A stretch of 64,000 nucleotides of DNA from Thermodesulfitimonas autotrophica (GCF_003815015.1 NZ_RKRE01000001.1:628460-692459); one strand, 5' to 3'. Numbered from the stretch's first letter, positions 7,710 through 16,508 are shown. Numbers and translations: made by a program. Notes: generated by a model not told the origin, from the letters alone.

Positions 7710-8965
7710 CAGAGGTCCCGAACCCTTTCGTGCAGAAGCCCGACCCCTACCGCTGCAGCCGCTGCGGCTTTTGCCTCGCCGTCTGCCCGACCTACCGCCT
7801 CGCCCCGCGCGAACCGGATTCCCCCCGGGGCCGCCTGGTCCTCCTCAGTAGCAGGCCGCTTTCCCCGGTCGCCAGCGCCTGCCTCGACCGCTGCCTCGGC
7901 TGCCGGGCCTGCGAGGCCGCCTGTCCCGCGGGCGCCAGCCCCGCCCGCGCGGTCCAAGCGCGCGCCACTTTGTCCTGTCCTTCGCCTACCGGGCGCCTCA
8001 TAGCGGGCCTACTCCGTTTTGCCGCCCGCACCATCATCCCCGCACCGGGGCGTCTGAGACTCGCCCTGCGGCTGCTCCATCTCCTGGACCGGACGTTCTT
8101 GCAGCTCCTTAAACTTTTTCCCGGCCAGCTTTCTGAAACCCTCGCCCTCCTCGCCGCCCTTTTAACCCCCTTTGCTCCCCCGCGGGCCCCGCGGCGCACA
8201 TCTCTTCTGCCCGCCCGCACGGAGGAGAAATGGCGGGTGGCTTTCTTCACCGGCTGCCTTATGGAGAGCGCGCTCCGCGCAACCAACGACGCCGCCATCG
8301 CGCTGCTCCGCCAGGCCGGCTGCACGGTCGTCATCCCCCCGGCCCAGACCTGCTGCGGTGCCCTCGCCTATCACCTGGGAGACAAAAAAACCGCCGCCAA
8401 GCTCGCCCGGCAAAATCTGGACGCCTTCGCGGCGGCAGAGCCCTATGATTTCGTCGTCGTTACGGCGGCTGCCTGTGCCGTCCACCTCCGGGAGTACCCG
8501 GAACTTTTCCCCGCAGCGTCCCCGGCGCAGGACGCAGCCCGATCCTTTGCCGTTCGGGTCCGCGAGCTAGCCGAATTCCTGCGGGAGACCGCCCCGCCTC
8601 TTCTGCCGGCCGCGCCGGGAAAGGTGGCCTACCACGAGTCCTGCCTCTTGCGAAACACGGCGCACGCCAGCGCGCTGCCGGCAGTCCTCTCCCGCCTGCC
8701 CGGCGTGGAAATACTACCCGCACCGCACCTCGGCTGCTGCGGCAGTGCCGGCACCTACCTGCTGCGCCACCCCGACGTGGCCCTGGCCCTGCTTGACGCC
8801 GAGGTTGCCGCGCTTGCCCGGACGGGCGCCGCCACGGTGGTCACCGACAACCCCGGTTGCCTCCTCTTCCTCCGCTACGGCCTGGAGCGCCACAACCTCA
8901 CCGGAAAAATCGCGGTCCGGCACCTCGCCACGTTTCTCCGCGCGGAGCGGCAAGATAGGCAATAA
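7706..8965 (+). CDS. (Fe-S)-binding CCG-domain subunit (GlcF-like)
   Basis: A 419-residue iron-sulfur partner of the preceding flavoprotein, passing electrons from the flavin to a quinone- or heterodisulfide-type acceptor. It has two ferredoxin clusters (CSRCGFCLAVCPTY near the N-terminus and CLGCRACEAACP around residue 56) followed by two CCG domains (TGCLMES ... TCCGALAYH and HESCLLRN ... LGCCGSAGTY), the domain order of GlcF/LldE/HdrD proteins. The segment between ferredoxin and CCG parts is Pro/Ala-rich. Its ATG overlaps the GlcD-like stop codon. Confidence 0.9.
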   Translation: MTEVPNPFVQKPDPYRCSRCGFCLAVCPTYRLAPREPDSPRGRLVLLSSRPLSPVASACLDRCLGCRACEAACPAGASPARAVQARATLSCPSPTGRLIAGLLRFAARTIIPAPGRLRLALRLLHLLDRTFLQLLKLFPGQLSETLALLAALLTPFAPPRAPRRTSLLPARTEEKWRVAFFTGCLMESALRATNDAAIALLRQAGCTVVIPPAQTCCGALAYHLGDKKTAAKLARQNLDAFAAAEPYDFVVVTAAACAVHLREYPELFPAASPAQDAARSFAVRVRELAEFLRETAPPLLPAAPGKVAYHESCLLRNTAHASALPAVLSRLPGVEILPAPHLGCCGSAGTYLLRHPDVALALLDAEVAALARTGAATVVTDNPGCLLFLRYGLERHNLTGKIAVRHLATFLRAERQDRQ

Positions 8966-8984
8966 AAAAGCCGCGTCGCGCGGC
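8964..8984 (-). terminator. Terminator for the 44-aa ORF (minus strand)
   Basis: Stem GCCGCG/CGCGGC (8970-8975 with 8979-8984), 3-nt loop, and a run of As at 8964-8969 that reads as Ts on the minus strand. Plus-strand transcription from the GlcF-like gene meets the same hairpin but without a T tract. Confidence 0.7.
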
Positions 8985-8991
8985 CTGTTAA

Positions 8992-9126
8992 TCAGTTCAT
9001 GGGAGCGTTTTCAATCTCCACCACGATTGAGTTTTTCTCTTCCTCTAACTCTTCCGGAAGTTCCTCCTCGGAAGGTAGCAACCGGTACTCGACCTCCTCG
9101 CCCTCAATCCAGGTCACCAGATACAT
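8992..9126 (-). CDS. Small acidic protein, unknown function (44 aa)
   Basis: A 44-residue protein, not recognised. It begins MYLVTWIEGEEVEYRLL and continues with a strongly acidic stretch (EEELPEELEEEK) ending IVVEIENAPMN. Start ATG 9126 is behind an excellent GGAGAGGAGGAAGG site; an in-frame upstream extension lacks one. A promoter (9184-9213) and a terminator (8964-8984) bracket it exactly, which supports a real monocistronic gene. The first 20 residues resemble a small beta-strand start; no metal or catalytic motif is present. Confidence 0.7.
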   Translation of the reverse strand: MYLVTWIEGEEVEYRLLPSEEELPEELEEEKNSIVVEIENAPMN

Positions 9127-9183
9127 TCTACCTTCCTCCTCTCCGCTCGCAGCGGCGCATTTTGTATACAATATTCTACACAC

Positions 9184-9213
9184 ATTATAACCAAATAGCC
9201 CACGCCGCCGCAA
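9184..9213 (-). promoter_or_regulatory. Sigma-A type promoter for the 44-aa gene
   Basis: On the minus strand TTGCGG (9208-9213), an 18-bp spacer and TATAAT (9184-9189), 58 bases upstream of the ATG at 9126. A short palindrome, TTGTATACAA, lies between the -10 and the gene. Confidence 0.6.
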
Positions 9214-9277
9214 GGGGCTTGTGAAAAAATTTTCTTTATGGTTGTATTCTTACGCGGAGAGGCTGATCTTTAGACCC

Positions 9278-10006
9278 CTATCCCTTAACACCCAGGCGGT
9301 GCAGCATCACCTCGTTAGCCCGCTTCTCGAAAGAATCGTCGAGCGGCGCGAGGTACCCGTCAAGGCCGCGCCGCCTGAGCGATAGGCGCAGGAGGTGGTC
9401 GCAAAGAGCCGGATTTTTGGGGAGGAGGGGGCCATGGAGGTAAGAGCAGAACACGTTTTTGTAGCGGGCGCCCTCCCAACCGTCACGCCCGTTATTGCCG
9501 TAACCCCGGAGCACCCGGCCGAGCGGTTTTACCGCCCCGAGGTAGGTCTGCCCCGAATGGTTTTCGAAACCGCAGGCCCGGATCTTTTTCCCTTCGAGTT
9601 CGACCTCGATCGCGATATTGCCGATCAAGCGCTTTCGCCCCGCCTGGGTGTAAAAATCGAGGATGCCGAGGCCCGGTATTTCCGTCCCGTCGAGCGTCCG
9701 GTAGAACCGCCCGAGCAGCTGGTAGCCGCCACAAATGGCAAGCACCACCAGTCCCGCCTCGATCGCGGCCCTAAGAGCCGCAGCGCGCCGTTGGAGGTCG
9801 GCGGCGATAAGGCTCTGCTCGCGGTCCGAACCGCCACCTAAAAAAAGAAAATCAACCTCCCGGAAATCAACCGGTTCCCCGAGTCGCACCCCCAGCACCC
9901 GCACCGGAATATTACGCCACCGGGCCCGCCGCGTAAAGGCGATGATGTTCCCCCGGTCCCCGTAGAGATTAAGAAGATCGGGGTACAGGTGACACACTGT
10001 CAGCAC
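9278..10006 (-). CDS. gatD: Lipid II isoglutaminyl synthase, glutaminase subunit GatD
   Basis: A 242-residue class I glutamine amidotransferase-like subunit. With MurT it amidates D-glutamate of lipid II to D-isoglutamine. The catalytic cysteine is C92 in LAICGGYQLLG, matching C94 of the staphylococcal enzyme, and the His is in CSYLHGPLLPKNP. Start is GTG 10006 with GGAGG upstream, overlapping the end of murT by 38 bases, so the two are coupled. The N-terminal CHLYPDLLNLYGDRGN and the HSGQTYLG block are GatD-typical. Confidence 0.93.
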   Translation of the reverse strand: MLTVCHLYPDLLNLYGDRGNIIAFTRRARWRNIPVRVLGVRLGEPVDFREVDFLFLGGGSDREQSLIAADLQRRAAALRAAIEAGLVVLAICGGYQLLGRFYRTLDGTEIPGLGILDFYTQAGRKRLIGNIAIEVELEGKKIRACGFENHSGQTYLGAVKPLGRVLRGYGNNGRDGWEGARYKNVFCSYLHGPLLPKNPALCDHLLRLSLRRRGLDGYLAPLDDSFEKRANEVMLHRLGVKG

Positions 10007-11369
10007 CGTTAACCTCCGTAGCAAGACGCCGCAGGATCTTCTCGACCGGCCAGAGAGCCGTGTAGGTCGCCAACAGGTAAACAATGCTCCCGTAACCCTC
10101 TAACGCCCGCCGCACACCAGCGGCAAAGTGGCTGCAGGTCTCGATCTTCTGGACCGGGATGCCCGCGTACTTGAGGCGCAGCGCCATCTCCGCTGCCCGT
10201 CTCCCCGCGCAGACAAAACGGAGGATTTCTTTGCAGTTTTCGAGCCGCTCGAAATCCACGTCCCAAATCCAGGAGATGTCCCGCCCGTCCGCATCGTTGT
10301 CGTTCAGCGCAATAAAAACATCCTTCGGCTCGCGACTGGCTGTGAGGAGGTTGAGGCTCTCGTTGAAACCGGCAGGATTTTTTACCAGGTTAAGATAGAC
10401 CGGCCGGCCTTTGTAAACGAACTCCTGGAGTCGCCCGGTTGCGGGCACGTACCGGTGGAGGCTTGCCGCTACTTTTCCCGGCGCGATCCCAAGCCATAGC
10501 CCCGCCCCAAAAACGGCAAGGGCGTTATAAACGTTATAAAAGCCGGGCGTCGGCAGGGTGAGGGTGAGCACCTCGTCCCTCACCCGGACCACCGAACGCG
10601 TCACGCCGTTCAGCGTCTGGACGCTGAGCGCCTCCACCTGGGCACGCGGCCGGGCAAAACCGCAACCGGAACAGCGGTAGGCGCCGAGCTGGCTGTAATG
10701 GTAGTAGTCATAGGTAAACTCCTGCCCGCAGTAAGGGCAGAACCGCGCCTCCCTGGTGGTTCCCTGCGCCTCCTCTCCCCGCGTGGGAGCCCCCAGCCCG
10801 AAAAAGAGCGCCTCGCGCCCCGTATCGGCGAGCATGGCGACCAAGGGGTCGTCGGCGTTAAGGACTAATTTCGTGGCGGGCAACTTCGCCACCGTGCTCC
10901 TGATGAAGGAAACGGTCTTGTCGAGTTCGCCGTAACGGTCAAGCTGGTCGCGGAAAAAGTTGGTGACCACCACGATTCGCGGCCGAACAACTTCGGCCAC
11001 CCGCGGGAAGGCGGCTTCGTCCACCTCTAAAACCGCCCAGTCGTAGCCCACCCGCCCGCCGAGCCCGCTGGCCCGGATGAAAGCGGTTGTGACCCCCGTT
11101 ACGAGGTTGGCGCCTTCCCTATTGGCCACCACCCGCGCTCCTTCTGCCTCGAGCACCCGCGCCAGCATGTTGTTGGTCGTCGTCTTACCGTTGGTCCCGG
11201 TCACCATCACGGCACCGCAACGCGCTTGGCGGGCAAACGCGCCCAGCATTTCCGGGAAAAGGCGCAGCGCCACAAGGCCCGGTAGCGACGAGCCTCGCCC
11301 GCCGGTGATCCGGCTCAAATGGTAAGCGCCTTTACCCGCTAAAATCGCCGCCCAGAACCGCAAGCGCAT
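9969..11369 (-). CDS. murT: Lipid II isoglutaminyl synthase, Mur ligase-like subunit MurT
   Basis: A 466-residue Mur-ligase family protein that activates the glutamate of lipid II with ATP; ammonia comes from GatD. The P-loop is GTNGKTTTNNM (around residue 58). A four-cysteine zinc ribbon, CPYCGQEF ... YRCSGCGF, is inserted in the central domain as in characterised MurT, and the C-terminal DUF1727 region follows. It is the first gene of the murT-gatD pair and has its own promoter at 11407-11434. Length is normal (Staphylococcus MurT about 437). Confidence 0.94.
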   Translation of the reverse strand: MRLRFWAAILAGKGAYHLSRITGGRGSSLPGLVALRLFPEMLGAFARQARCGAVMVTGTNGKTTTNNMLARVLEAEGARVVANREGANLVTGVTTAFIRASGLGGRVGYDWAVLEVDEAAFPRVAEVVRPRIVVVTNFFRDQLDRYGELDKTVSFIRSTVAKLPATKLVLNADDPLVAMLADTGREALFFGLGAPTRGEEAQGTTREARFCPYCGQEFTYDYYHYSQLGAYRCSGCGFARPRAQVEALSVQTLNGVTRSVVRVRDEVLTLTLPTPGFYNVYNALAVFGAGLWLGIAPGKVAASLHRYVPATGRLQEFVYKGRPVYLNLVKNPAGFNESLNLLTASREPKDVFIALNDNDADGRDISWIWDVDFERLENCKEILRFVCAGRRAAEMALRLKYAGIPVQKIETCSHFAAGVRRALEGYGSIVYLLATYTALWPVEKILRRLATEVNGADSVSPVPRSS

Positions 11370-11406
11370 CGGCTGCCTCCGGTAAAATCATAACTAACCG
11401 GACTAA

Positions 11407-11434
11407 ATTATATCCCTTTAACCCCAAAAATCAA
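11407..11434 (-). promoter_or_regulatory. Sigma-A type promoter for murT-gatD
   Basis: Minus strand: TTGATT (11429-11434), 16-bp spacer, TATAAT (11407-11412), about 38 bases upstream of the murT start. Confidence 0.65.
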
Positions 11435-11485
11435 CGGCCCGCTTCCCTTTTCTCCTTCCAGGGCTCTATCTTCCCCGCCCCCGAA

Positions 11486-13210
11486 CTACTCAATCCGGCA
11501 GGGGCGGCAGTTTGCCGGTAGCGCGAGCGGCTGGTCCTTCCGGGAACCGGTCCGGTAAACCGTCAGGCCCTTGAGCCCCAGGGCGTGGGCCGCGCGGAAG
11601 ATCGCCGCCACGTCCGCCTGCGTAGCCGTCTCCGGCAGATTAATCGTTTTGCTCACCGCGTTGTCGGTAGCTTGCTGGAAGGCCGCTTGCATCCGCAGGT
11701 GCCACTCCGGCGCTATCTCCAAAGCGGTTTTGAAAATGGCCCTATCCTCCGGCGGGAGTTCTGTAACCCCTTCCAGGGTCCCGTTGCGGTAAACCGCGTT
11801 CAGGATCGCCTCCCGCTGCGCCTCCGGAAAGTTCGCCGCAAGGTAGGCGAGAAAAGGTTTGTTGACCACTAACAGTTTCTTTCGGTCAAAAACGGTCCGG
11901 GTGTAACTGAGCGCAAAAACCGGCTCAATACCGGAGCTGACCCCCGCGATCCCGCTGATCGACCCCGTAGGCGCGATCGTCGTCAGGGTGGCGTTGCGTA
12001 GGGGCAGATCCGGATAGTAGACGGATTTATCCCAGGCCGGAAAGGTTCCCCGCTCGGAGGCCAGTTGCCGGGAAGCCGCCCGCGCCTCCGCCCGGATGAA
12101 ACCCATCAACTCAGCGGCAAGCTGCAACGCCGCTTCGGAATCGTAAGGGATACGCAACAGAAAGAGCAGGTCGGCCCAGCCCATCACCCCGAGGCCCACC
12201 TTGCGCGTTCTACGCGTCGCTGCCGCTATTGCCGGGACCGGGAAGCTATTCACTTCTACCACGTCGTCGAGAAAGCGGACCGCATCGCGCACCACGGTGC
12301 GGAGCTTTTCCCAGTCAACGCTTCGCTCCTTAACCATCTGCGCCAGGTTAACGGAACCAAGGTTGCAGGACTCATAGGGTAAAAGCGGTTGCTCCCCGCA
12401 CGGATTAGTCGCCTCGATCCGGCCCAAGGCCGGCGTTGGGTTGGCCCGGTTGACCGCATCGAGAAAGAGGAGTCCGGGCTCTCCGGTAGCGTGGGCGTGC
12501 GCGACGATATAGTCGAAGAGTTCCCGGGCCGGGACCGAGCGGTAAACCCGCCCTCCGAAGCGGAGCGGGAAATCTTTGTCCGCAGCGTAAGCCCCAAAGA
12601 ATTCCTCGGTCACCGCCACCGAGATGTTGAAATTCCGCATTTCCCCTTCTTTTTCTTTGCAGGCAACGAACCCGAAAATGTCGGGGTGGTCGACCCGCAG
12701 GATGCCCATGTTGGCCCCCCGACGCACCCCGCCCTGCTTTACCTCCTCGGTGGCCGCGTTAAAGATGCGCATAAAGCTCACCGGCCCGGAAGCCACCCCG
12801 CCGGTCGATTGGACCGGATCCCCTTTGGGCCGGAGCCGGGAAAAGTCAAAACCGGTGCCCCCGCCGCTCTTGTGGATGAGCGCCGTCTGTTTGAGGGTCT
12901 CGAAGATCGCCTCGATGCTGTCCTCGACCGGCAGGACAAAGCAGGCAGCAAGCTGTCCCCCCTGCCGTCCGGCGTTAATTAACGTCGGGCTGTTAGGCAG
13001 AAAGTCGAGCGCCGCCATCAGCGCAAAAAAGCGCTCTGCCCAGGCCGCAACTGTCTTGGAATCCGCCCCGAAGCGGGCCTCCGCTGCGGCCACCGCGCGG
13101 GCCACCCGCCAGAACATCTCTTCCGGGGTCTCGATCACGCGGCCCGCCGCGTCGCGCCAGAGATAACGCCCCTCGAGAATCACCTGCTGGTTCAAATCAA
13201 GCTCCTTCAT
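11486..13210 (-). CDS. nrdJ: Adenosylcobalamin-dependent ribonucleotide reductase (class II)
   Basis: A 574-residue class II ribonucleotide reductase that makes deoxyribonucleotides by a B12-generated radical, suited to anaerobes and aerotolerant cells. Visible motifs: FLPNSPTLINAG, the radical-site Cys region (QLAACFVLPVEDS), KSGGGTGFDFSRLR, NPCGEQPLLPYESCNLGSVNL with the catalytic N-x-C-x-E, and APTGSISGIAG. The C-terminus ends in CRPC, probably the redox-active swinging-arm pair. It is shorter than many NrdJ proteins (700 or more) and lacks an obvious ATP-cone. ATG 13210 is used; an alternative TTG lies 21 bases upstream. Single-gene unit. Confidence 0.93.
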   Translation of the reverse strand: MKELDLNQQVILEGRYLWRDAAGRVIETPEEMFWRVARAVAAAEARFGADSKTVAAWAERFFALMAALDFLPNSPTLINAGRQGGQLAACFVLPVEDSIEAIFETLKQTALIHKSGGGTGFDFSRLRPKGDPVQSTGGVASGPVSFMRIFNAATEEVKQGGVRRGANMGILRVDHPDIFGFVACKEKEGEMRNFNISVAVTEEFFGAYAADKDFPLRFGGRVYRSVPARELFDYIVAHAHATGEPGLLFLDAVNRANPTPALGRIEATNPCGEQPLLPYESCNLGSVNLAQMVKERSVDWEKLRTVVRDAVRFLDDVVEVNSFPVPAIAAATRRTRKVGLGVMGWADLLFLLRIPYDSEAALQLAAELMGFIRAEARAASRQLASERGTFPAWDKSVYYPDLPLRNATLTTIAPTGSISGIAGVSSGIEPVFALSYTRTVFDRKKLLVVNKPFLAYLAANFPEAQREAILNAVYRNGTLEGVTELPPEDRAIFKTALEIAPEWHLRMQAAFQQATDNAVSKTINLPETATQADVAAIFRAAHALGLKGLTVYRTGSRKDQPLALPANCRPCRIE

Positions 13211-13330
13211 AACCACCACGCATCTACGCAAATTTCTGCCCGGAGCGGCTGCCCGTCAAAGTAATCATACCTTACCCTCCCGGCGAGGACAACAGCCCTC
13301 CAGCAAAAACAGGCGGCCCCTCTAAAACGC

Positions 13331-13361
13331 CAAGGGGGACTTTACCCTTAAAGCCCCCTTG
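13331..13361 (-). terminator. Hairpin terminator after sigI-rsgI
   Basis: CAAGGGGG (13331-13338) pairs with CCCCCTTG (13354-13361), and CTTTA/TAAAG extends the stem inside (13340-13344 with 13349-13353; 13339 bulged). Read on the minus strand it is followed by CGTTTTAGA. Confidence 0.65.
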
Positions 13362-13423
13362 AGACCAAACTTGAAGCGGACCCCCAAAATTTTATTTCGG
13401 CCGTGCCGCCTCAACCAGACGCA

Positions 13424-14251
13424 TCATTCTGCTTTCGCCGGAGGTACCGGCGCTGCAAGCAGTCCCGGCAGTTCGCCGCCCGGTTTCTTTCCGTTCCGGT
13501 CACCACCCAAAACTACAACCGCAGCCTTACCCGCCATAAGCGCCGCCACCCGCACTCCGTAGGCCTCCTCGAGCGCACGCAGCGGCATTTCCCCGACCTT
13601 TCGCCCTTGCAGCTTGACCCCAGACTGTTGGAGTTCCTGTTGGAGCAGGTAGCGTCCCGGCGAGAGCCCCGCCTTCGCAGCCTGGCGCTGCGTCGCCAGG
13701 TCCACCCTGGCCACCACCACCGCCGTGCCCCTGCCGGCTGGCAGTGAAGCTGCCACCAGGCGGGCGACCCTTTCCGCCGCCAGCCGCTCGTCTTCCTTGC
13801 GGGACGCCACGGTAACAAGAACCAGATCACCGGCGGCCTCCTGAAGGTAACCCTCAGCCCGCAGGCGCACCAGGAGGAAGGAAAGGGCGTTCGCAAATGT
13901 TTTCCCGGCCAGTTTTTCGCCGGCTAACAGTTCCTCGCCGCAGACGTTAAGCGCCTCCTGCCTGGTAACTACCAGCCGCGAATCAAGCGCCAGTCCTACG
14001 CTCGGAACCGTATCCACGGCCACATAGGCCCACGGCGCCGGCACGGCGAGCCGGTAAAGTGCCAGTCCGAGGCAGACCACCGCCACGGCCGCCGCGGCCA
14101 ACCACCAGAACGACCGTCGCGATAGGGGCGGTTCGACCTCTACCTCGTCCCCGAGAGAAGCGGCCTCCTCAACCTTTCCCTGGACGAAAGCGCCGTCGGG
14201 AGTGAGGACGATCCCCTCTTCACCTTTGTCTTTAACCAGCATTCCCCGCAT
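13424..14251 (-). CDS. rsgI: RsgI-like anti-sigma-I factor
   Basis: A 275-residue membrane protein with a short cytosolic N-terminal RsgI domain (MRGMLVKDKGEEGIVLTPDGAFVQG, about residues 1-45), a single transmembrane helix (about 50-70) and an external region of about 200 residues. It overlaps sigI by 20 bases, the standard sigI-rsgI arrangement, and should hold sigma-I inactive until an external signal triggers proteolysis. The external part lacks a recognisable carbohydrate-binding or catalytic module of the kind found in cellulolytic clostridia; it is mostly helical and Ala-rich. Confidence 0.85.
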   Translation of the reverse strand: MRGMLVKDKGEEGIVLTPDGAFVQGKVEEAASLGDEVEVEPPLSRRSFWWLAAAAVAVVCLGLALYRLAVPAPWAYVAVDTVPSVGLALDSRLVVTRQEALNVCGEELLAGEKLAGKTFANALSFLLVRLRAEGYLQEAAGDLVLVTVASRKEDERLAAERVARLVAASLPAGRGTAVVVARVDLATQRQAAKAGLSPGRYLLQQELQQSGVKLQGRKVGEMPLRALEEAYGVRVAALMAGKAAVVVLGGDRNGKKPGGELPGLLAAPVPPAKAE

Positions 14252-14972
14252 GTGCCATCCTGCCCTTAGCGAGTCCTTTCAAGTAAGAATGCAAATAGAT
14301 GAAGCGCTCCGGCTCGCGGAAGATGATGGCGAGGGCCAGAAGGTACTTCCGGTGCTTGCAAATCACCTTGGGGCTCAGCCCGGTCCGCCGCGCCATCTCG
14401 CGCAAAGGCAGGCGCTTCCCCGTAGCGAACCGGCGGAAAAATTCTTCTTCCTGAGCCAGCAAGGTCGCCGCCCGGATAAGGGACGCGCGGCAGTCGGCGT
14501 GCTTTGGGGAGAGGGCCACCAACTCTTCTATGGTGATGCCGAAAGCCGCCAGGAGCTTTTCGTAGTCCCTGATCTCCTCCGCCCGGTCCTGAGCCACCGC
14601 TTCCCACAGCGCCTCATCCCGGGCCGCCGCCACCTGCATCTCGACCCGCGCATCCGACACCTCGAGGGCAGAGGCCGCCTCGCGGTGCCGCGCTTCCTGG
14701 CGGAGATAGTTGGCCAGCCGGCTCTTAATCACCAGCCGGGCAAAAGCCAGAAAGGGCACCCCCCGCTCCGGCTGGAATCTGGTAACTGCCTCGTCAAAGG
14801 CAATCATGCCCACGCTTAGCTCGTCGTTCCGCCGCTTCAAAGAGGCGTGCCGGAGATAGGCGTTGACACTGTCAGCGATAAATTTGCGGTATGCCGCAAG
14901 CAAAGCGTTTCGCGCTTCGCTTTCCCCGCGCTGGGCCCGCGTAAGCAAATCCCGGAGGGTTTCCTCATCCAT
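14232..14972 (-). CDS. sigI: RNA polymerase sigma factor SigI
   Basis: A 246-residue alternative sigma factor. The region-2-like segment (FQPERGVPFLAFARLVIKSRLANYLR) and a C-terminal SigI-specific helix-turn-helix (LPLREMARRTGLSPKVICKHRK) are visible. The family drives heat- or cell-envelope-stress genes in bacilli and polysaccharide-degradation genes in clostridia. It is first in the sigI-rsgI operon. The ribosome site before ATG 14972 is weak (AGGGG well upstream). No convincing SigI-type promoter was identified in the 144 bases upstream. Confidence 0.9.
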   Translation of the reverse strand: MDEETLRDLLTRAQRGESEARNALLAAYRKFIADSVNAYLRHASLKRRNDELSVGMIAFDEAVTRFQPERGVPFLAFARLVIKSRLANYLRQEARHREAASALEVSDARVEMQVAAARDEALWEAVAQDRAEEIRDYEKLLAAFGITIEELVALSPKHADCRASLIRAATLLAQEEEFFRRFATGKRLPLREMARRTGLSPKVICKHRKYLLALAIIFREPERFIYLHSYLKGLAKGRMAHAGNAG

Positions 14973-15116
14973 CGACTTTAAAAACCCCTTATTTCCGGAC
15001 CGCTTTTACCGGGCTCCATTTAAGGAATACACCCGGCAACTCGGTTTTAAAGGAATGAAATCCCTGCGTTATATAGTTAGTTTTAAACCAAAAACAGGAT
15101 AAGCCTGCAAGAAAAT

Positions 15117-15719
15117 TTAGCATCCGCCAACTTTTTTCCGCCGCCCGATGAGGTACAGGTAAAGCCCCAGGCCCAGTAGCCCCCCGAGAAGAAGAAAGGG
15201 CTGCAGGCGCCCGGTAACTTCGGCCCAGCTTTTTTCAAAAAAAACGCCGAGGGCGAGGTAGAGCGTGGCCCAGCATACCGCAAAAAGACCGGTCAGGGCG
15301 AGGAAGAGCGCCGGATTCAGCTGCCCTACCCCGGCAAGGTAGGGCGTCAGGTTGCTGATTCCCGGGATGAAACGACCGAAGACCACGAAGCCTGGCGCCG
15401 AATAACCGAGATAGGCCCGCGCTTTTGCCAACCGTGCGGGCGTAACCTTGAGCAGGCGGCCCCCGAGTTCAAAAACCTGTCCCCCAAGCTTAACGCCTAA
15501 AAGATAAGCCAGGGCTGAACCGGTGATGAAGCCGGTGCAGGTGGCCAGAAGGGCGGCAGGGAAGGTCATGTAGCCCCGGGCCACCAGGAACCCGGCCAAG
15601 ATGACCATTATCCCACCGGGAAAAAAAGGAACGCCCAGGGCCTCCACCAGGCTGCTCAAAAGCAGGCCGCCAATACCGAAATAGGCGAGATAATCCAGGA
15701 TGAATTCCTTCACGTTCAC
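15117..15719 (-). CDS. DedA/VTT family membrane protein
   Basis: A 200-residue multi-pass membrane protein of the DedA family, several members of which act as lipid-carrier (undecaprenyl phosphate or phosphatidylethanolamine) translocases. The family motifs are seen: LGVPFFPGGIMVILAG (first re-entrant helix), and FGRFIPGISNLTPYLAG with the functionally important F/G-R-F-x-P-G. It overlaps the upstream nuclease gene by 4 bases, so it is translated as the last gene of the accD-accA-pfkA-pyk-nuclease-dedA run. Confidence 0.9.
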   Translation of the reverse strand: MNVKEFILDYLAYFGIGGLLLSSLVEALGVPFFPGGIMVILAGFLVARGYMTFPAALLATCTGFITGSALAYLLGVKLGGQVFELGGRLLKVTPARLAKARAYLGYSAPGFVVFGRFIPGISNLTPYLAGVGQLNPALFLALTGLFAVCWATLYLALGVFFEKSWAEVTGRLQPFLLLGGLLGLGLYLYLIGRRKKVGGC

Positions 15720-16507
15720 TTCCCGCCCTCAAGCCGTCGCTGCAGGCAACATTTCCGGCAAGGGTGGTATCCGGACATTAGCGCTTCTCTTTCGTTGCGG
15801 AAATAGACCCGGTTAGCCAGAGTAGGGAGCCCGGAACAACCCGGAAGGTGGTAGGTGTAGGTCCGGGAGTTGCCTATTACCGGACCGGTGACGAAATGGC
15901 GCCTCTGCCACAGGCCCCGCCCCGCCTCCAGTGCTTCCCGCTGGGCCGATAGAAACGCCGCCGTATATTTAAGGTTGGGCGGAACGGTATAGACCTGAGC
16001 GTAACCTTCCTTCACCAACTCCCGGTTAAAAAGATTCCCGTCGAGGTAAAGGTACGCCAGCAACCGCCCGTAACGGTCGCGGGTTTCGACGTCGAACTCC
16101 AGACGCACAACCCGGCCTAGCGTCCGCTTCCGGGTGTAGGCCTTTGCTTCCCACCCGTACATCTCCGCCTCCCTCTGCCCGGACCCGGTTTCCGGCGCGT
16201 TCACCCCGATAAGCCGGACCTTTTCCTCCCTTCCCACCCGTACCCAGCCGCCGGGGACGCGGAGGGAATAACCGTTCCCGGAGGGGCTCACCGCCGGGCT
16301 CGTCTCAAAGCGCACCACTACCGTGTCACCGTCAATCACCCGCACTACTCGCGCCGTTACTGTCGCTGCCGGCAGGTCCTGCGCAGGAAGCCCCGCTCTA
16401 ACTGAGGCGCTCTCACCTTTCTCCCGGCACCCGCTTGCGGTGAGGCAAAGCGCCAGCAGGACCAAGAGGGCAACCAACCACCTTGACCACGCCGGTACCC
16501 TTTTCAT
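15716..16507 (-). CDS. Thermonuclease-family (SNase) lipoprotein
   Basis: A 263-residue staphylococcal-nuclease-like protein. An N-terminal lipoprotein signal (LLALCLTASGC, lipobox ASGC at about residue 27) implies secretion and anchoring outside the membrane. The SNase core is VVRVIDGDTVVVRFE, VRLIGVNAPETGS, then RDRYGRLLAYLYLDG, containing the calcium-binding Asp and catalytic Arg residues. A C-terminal YHLPGCSGLP ... YHPCRKC segment resembles Ada-type zinc modules often fused to secreted nucleases. The start ATG 16507 is one base from the pyk stop. It is odd in a glycolysis/fatty-acid operon. Confidence 0.88.
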   Translation of the reverse strand: MKRVPAWSRWLVALLVLLALCLTASGCREKGESASVRAGLPAQDLPAATVTARVVRVIDGDTVVVRFETSPAVSPSGNGYSLRVPGGWVRVGREEKVRLIGVNAPETGSGQREAEMYGWEAKAYTRKRTLGRVVRLEFDVETRDRYGRLLAYLYLDGNLFNRELVKEGYAQVYTVPPNLKYTAAFLSAQREALEAGRGLWQRRHFVTGPVIGNSRTYTYHLPGCSGLPTLANRVYFRNEREALMSGYHPCRKCCLQRRLEGGK

Positions 16508-16508
16508 C

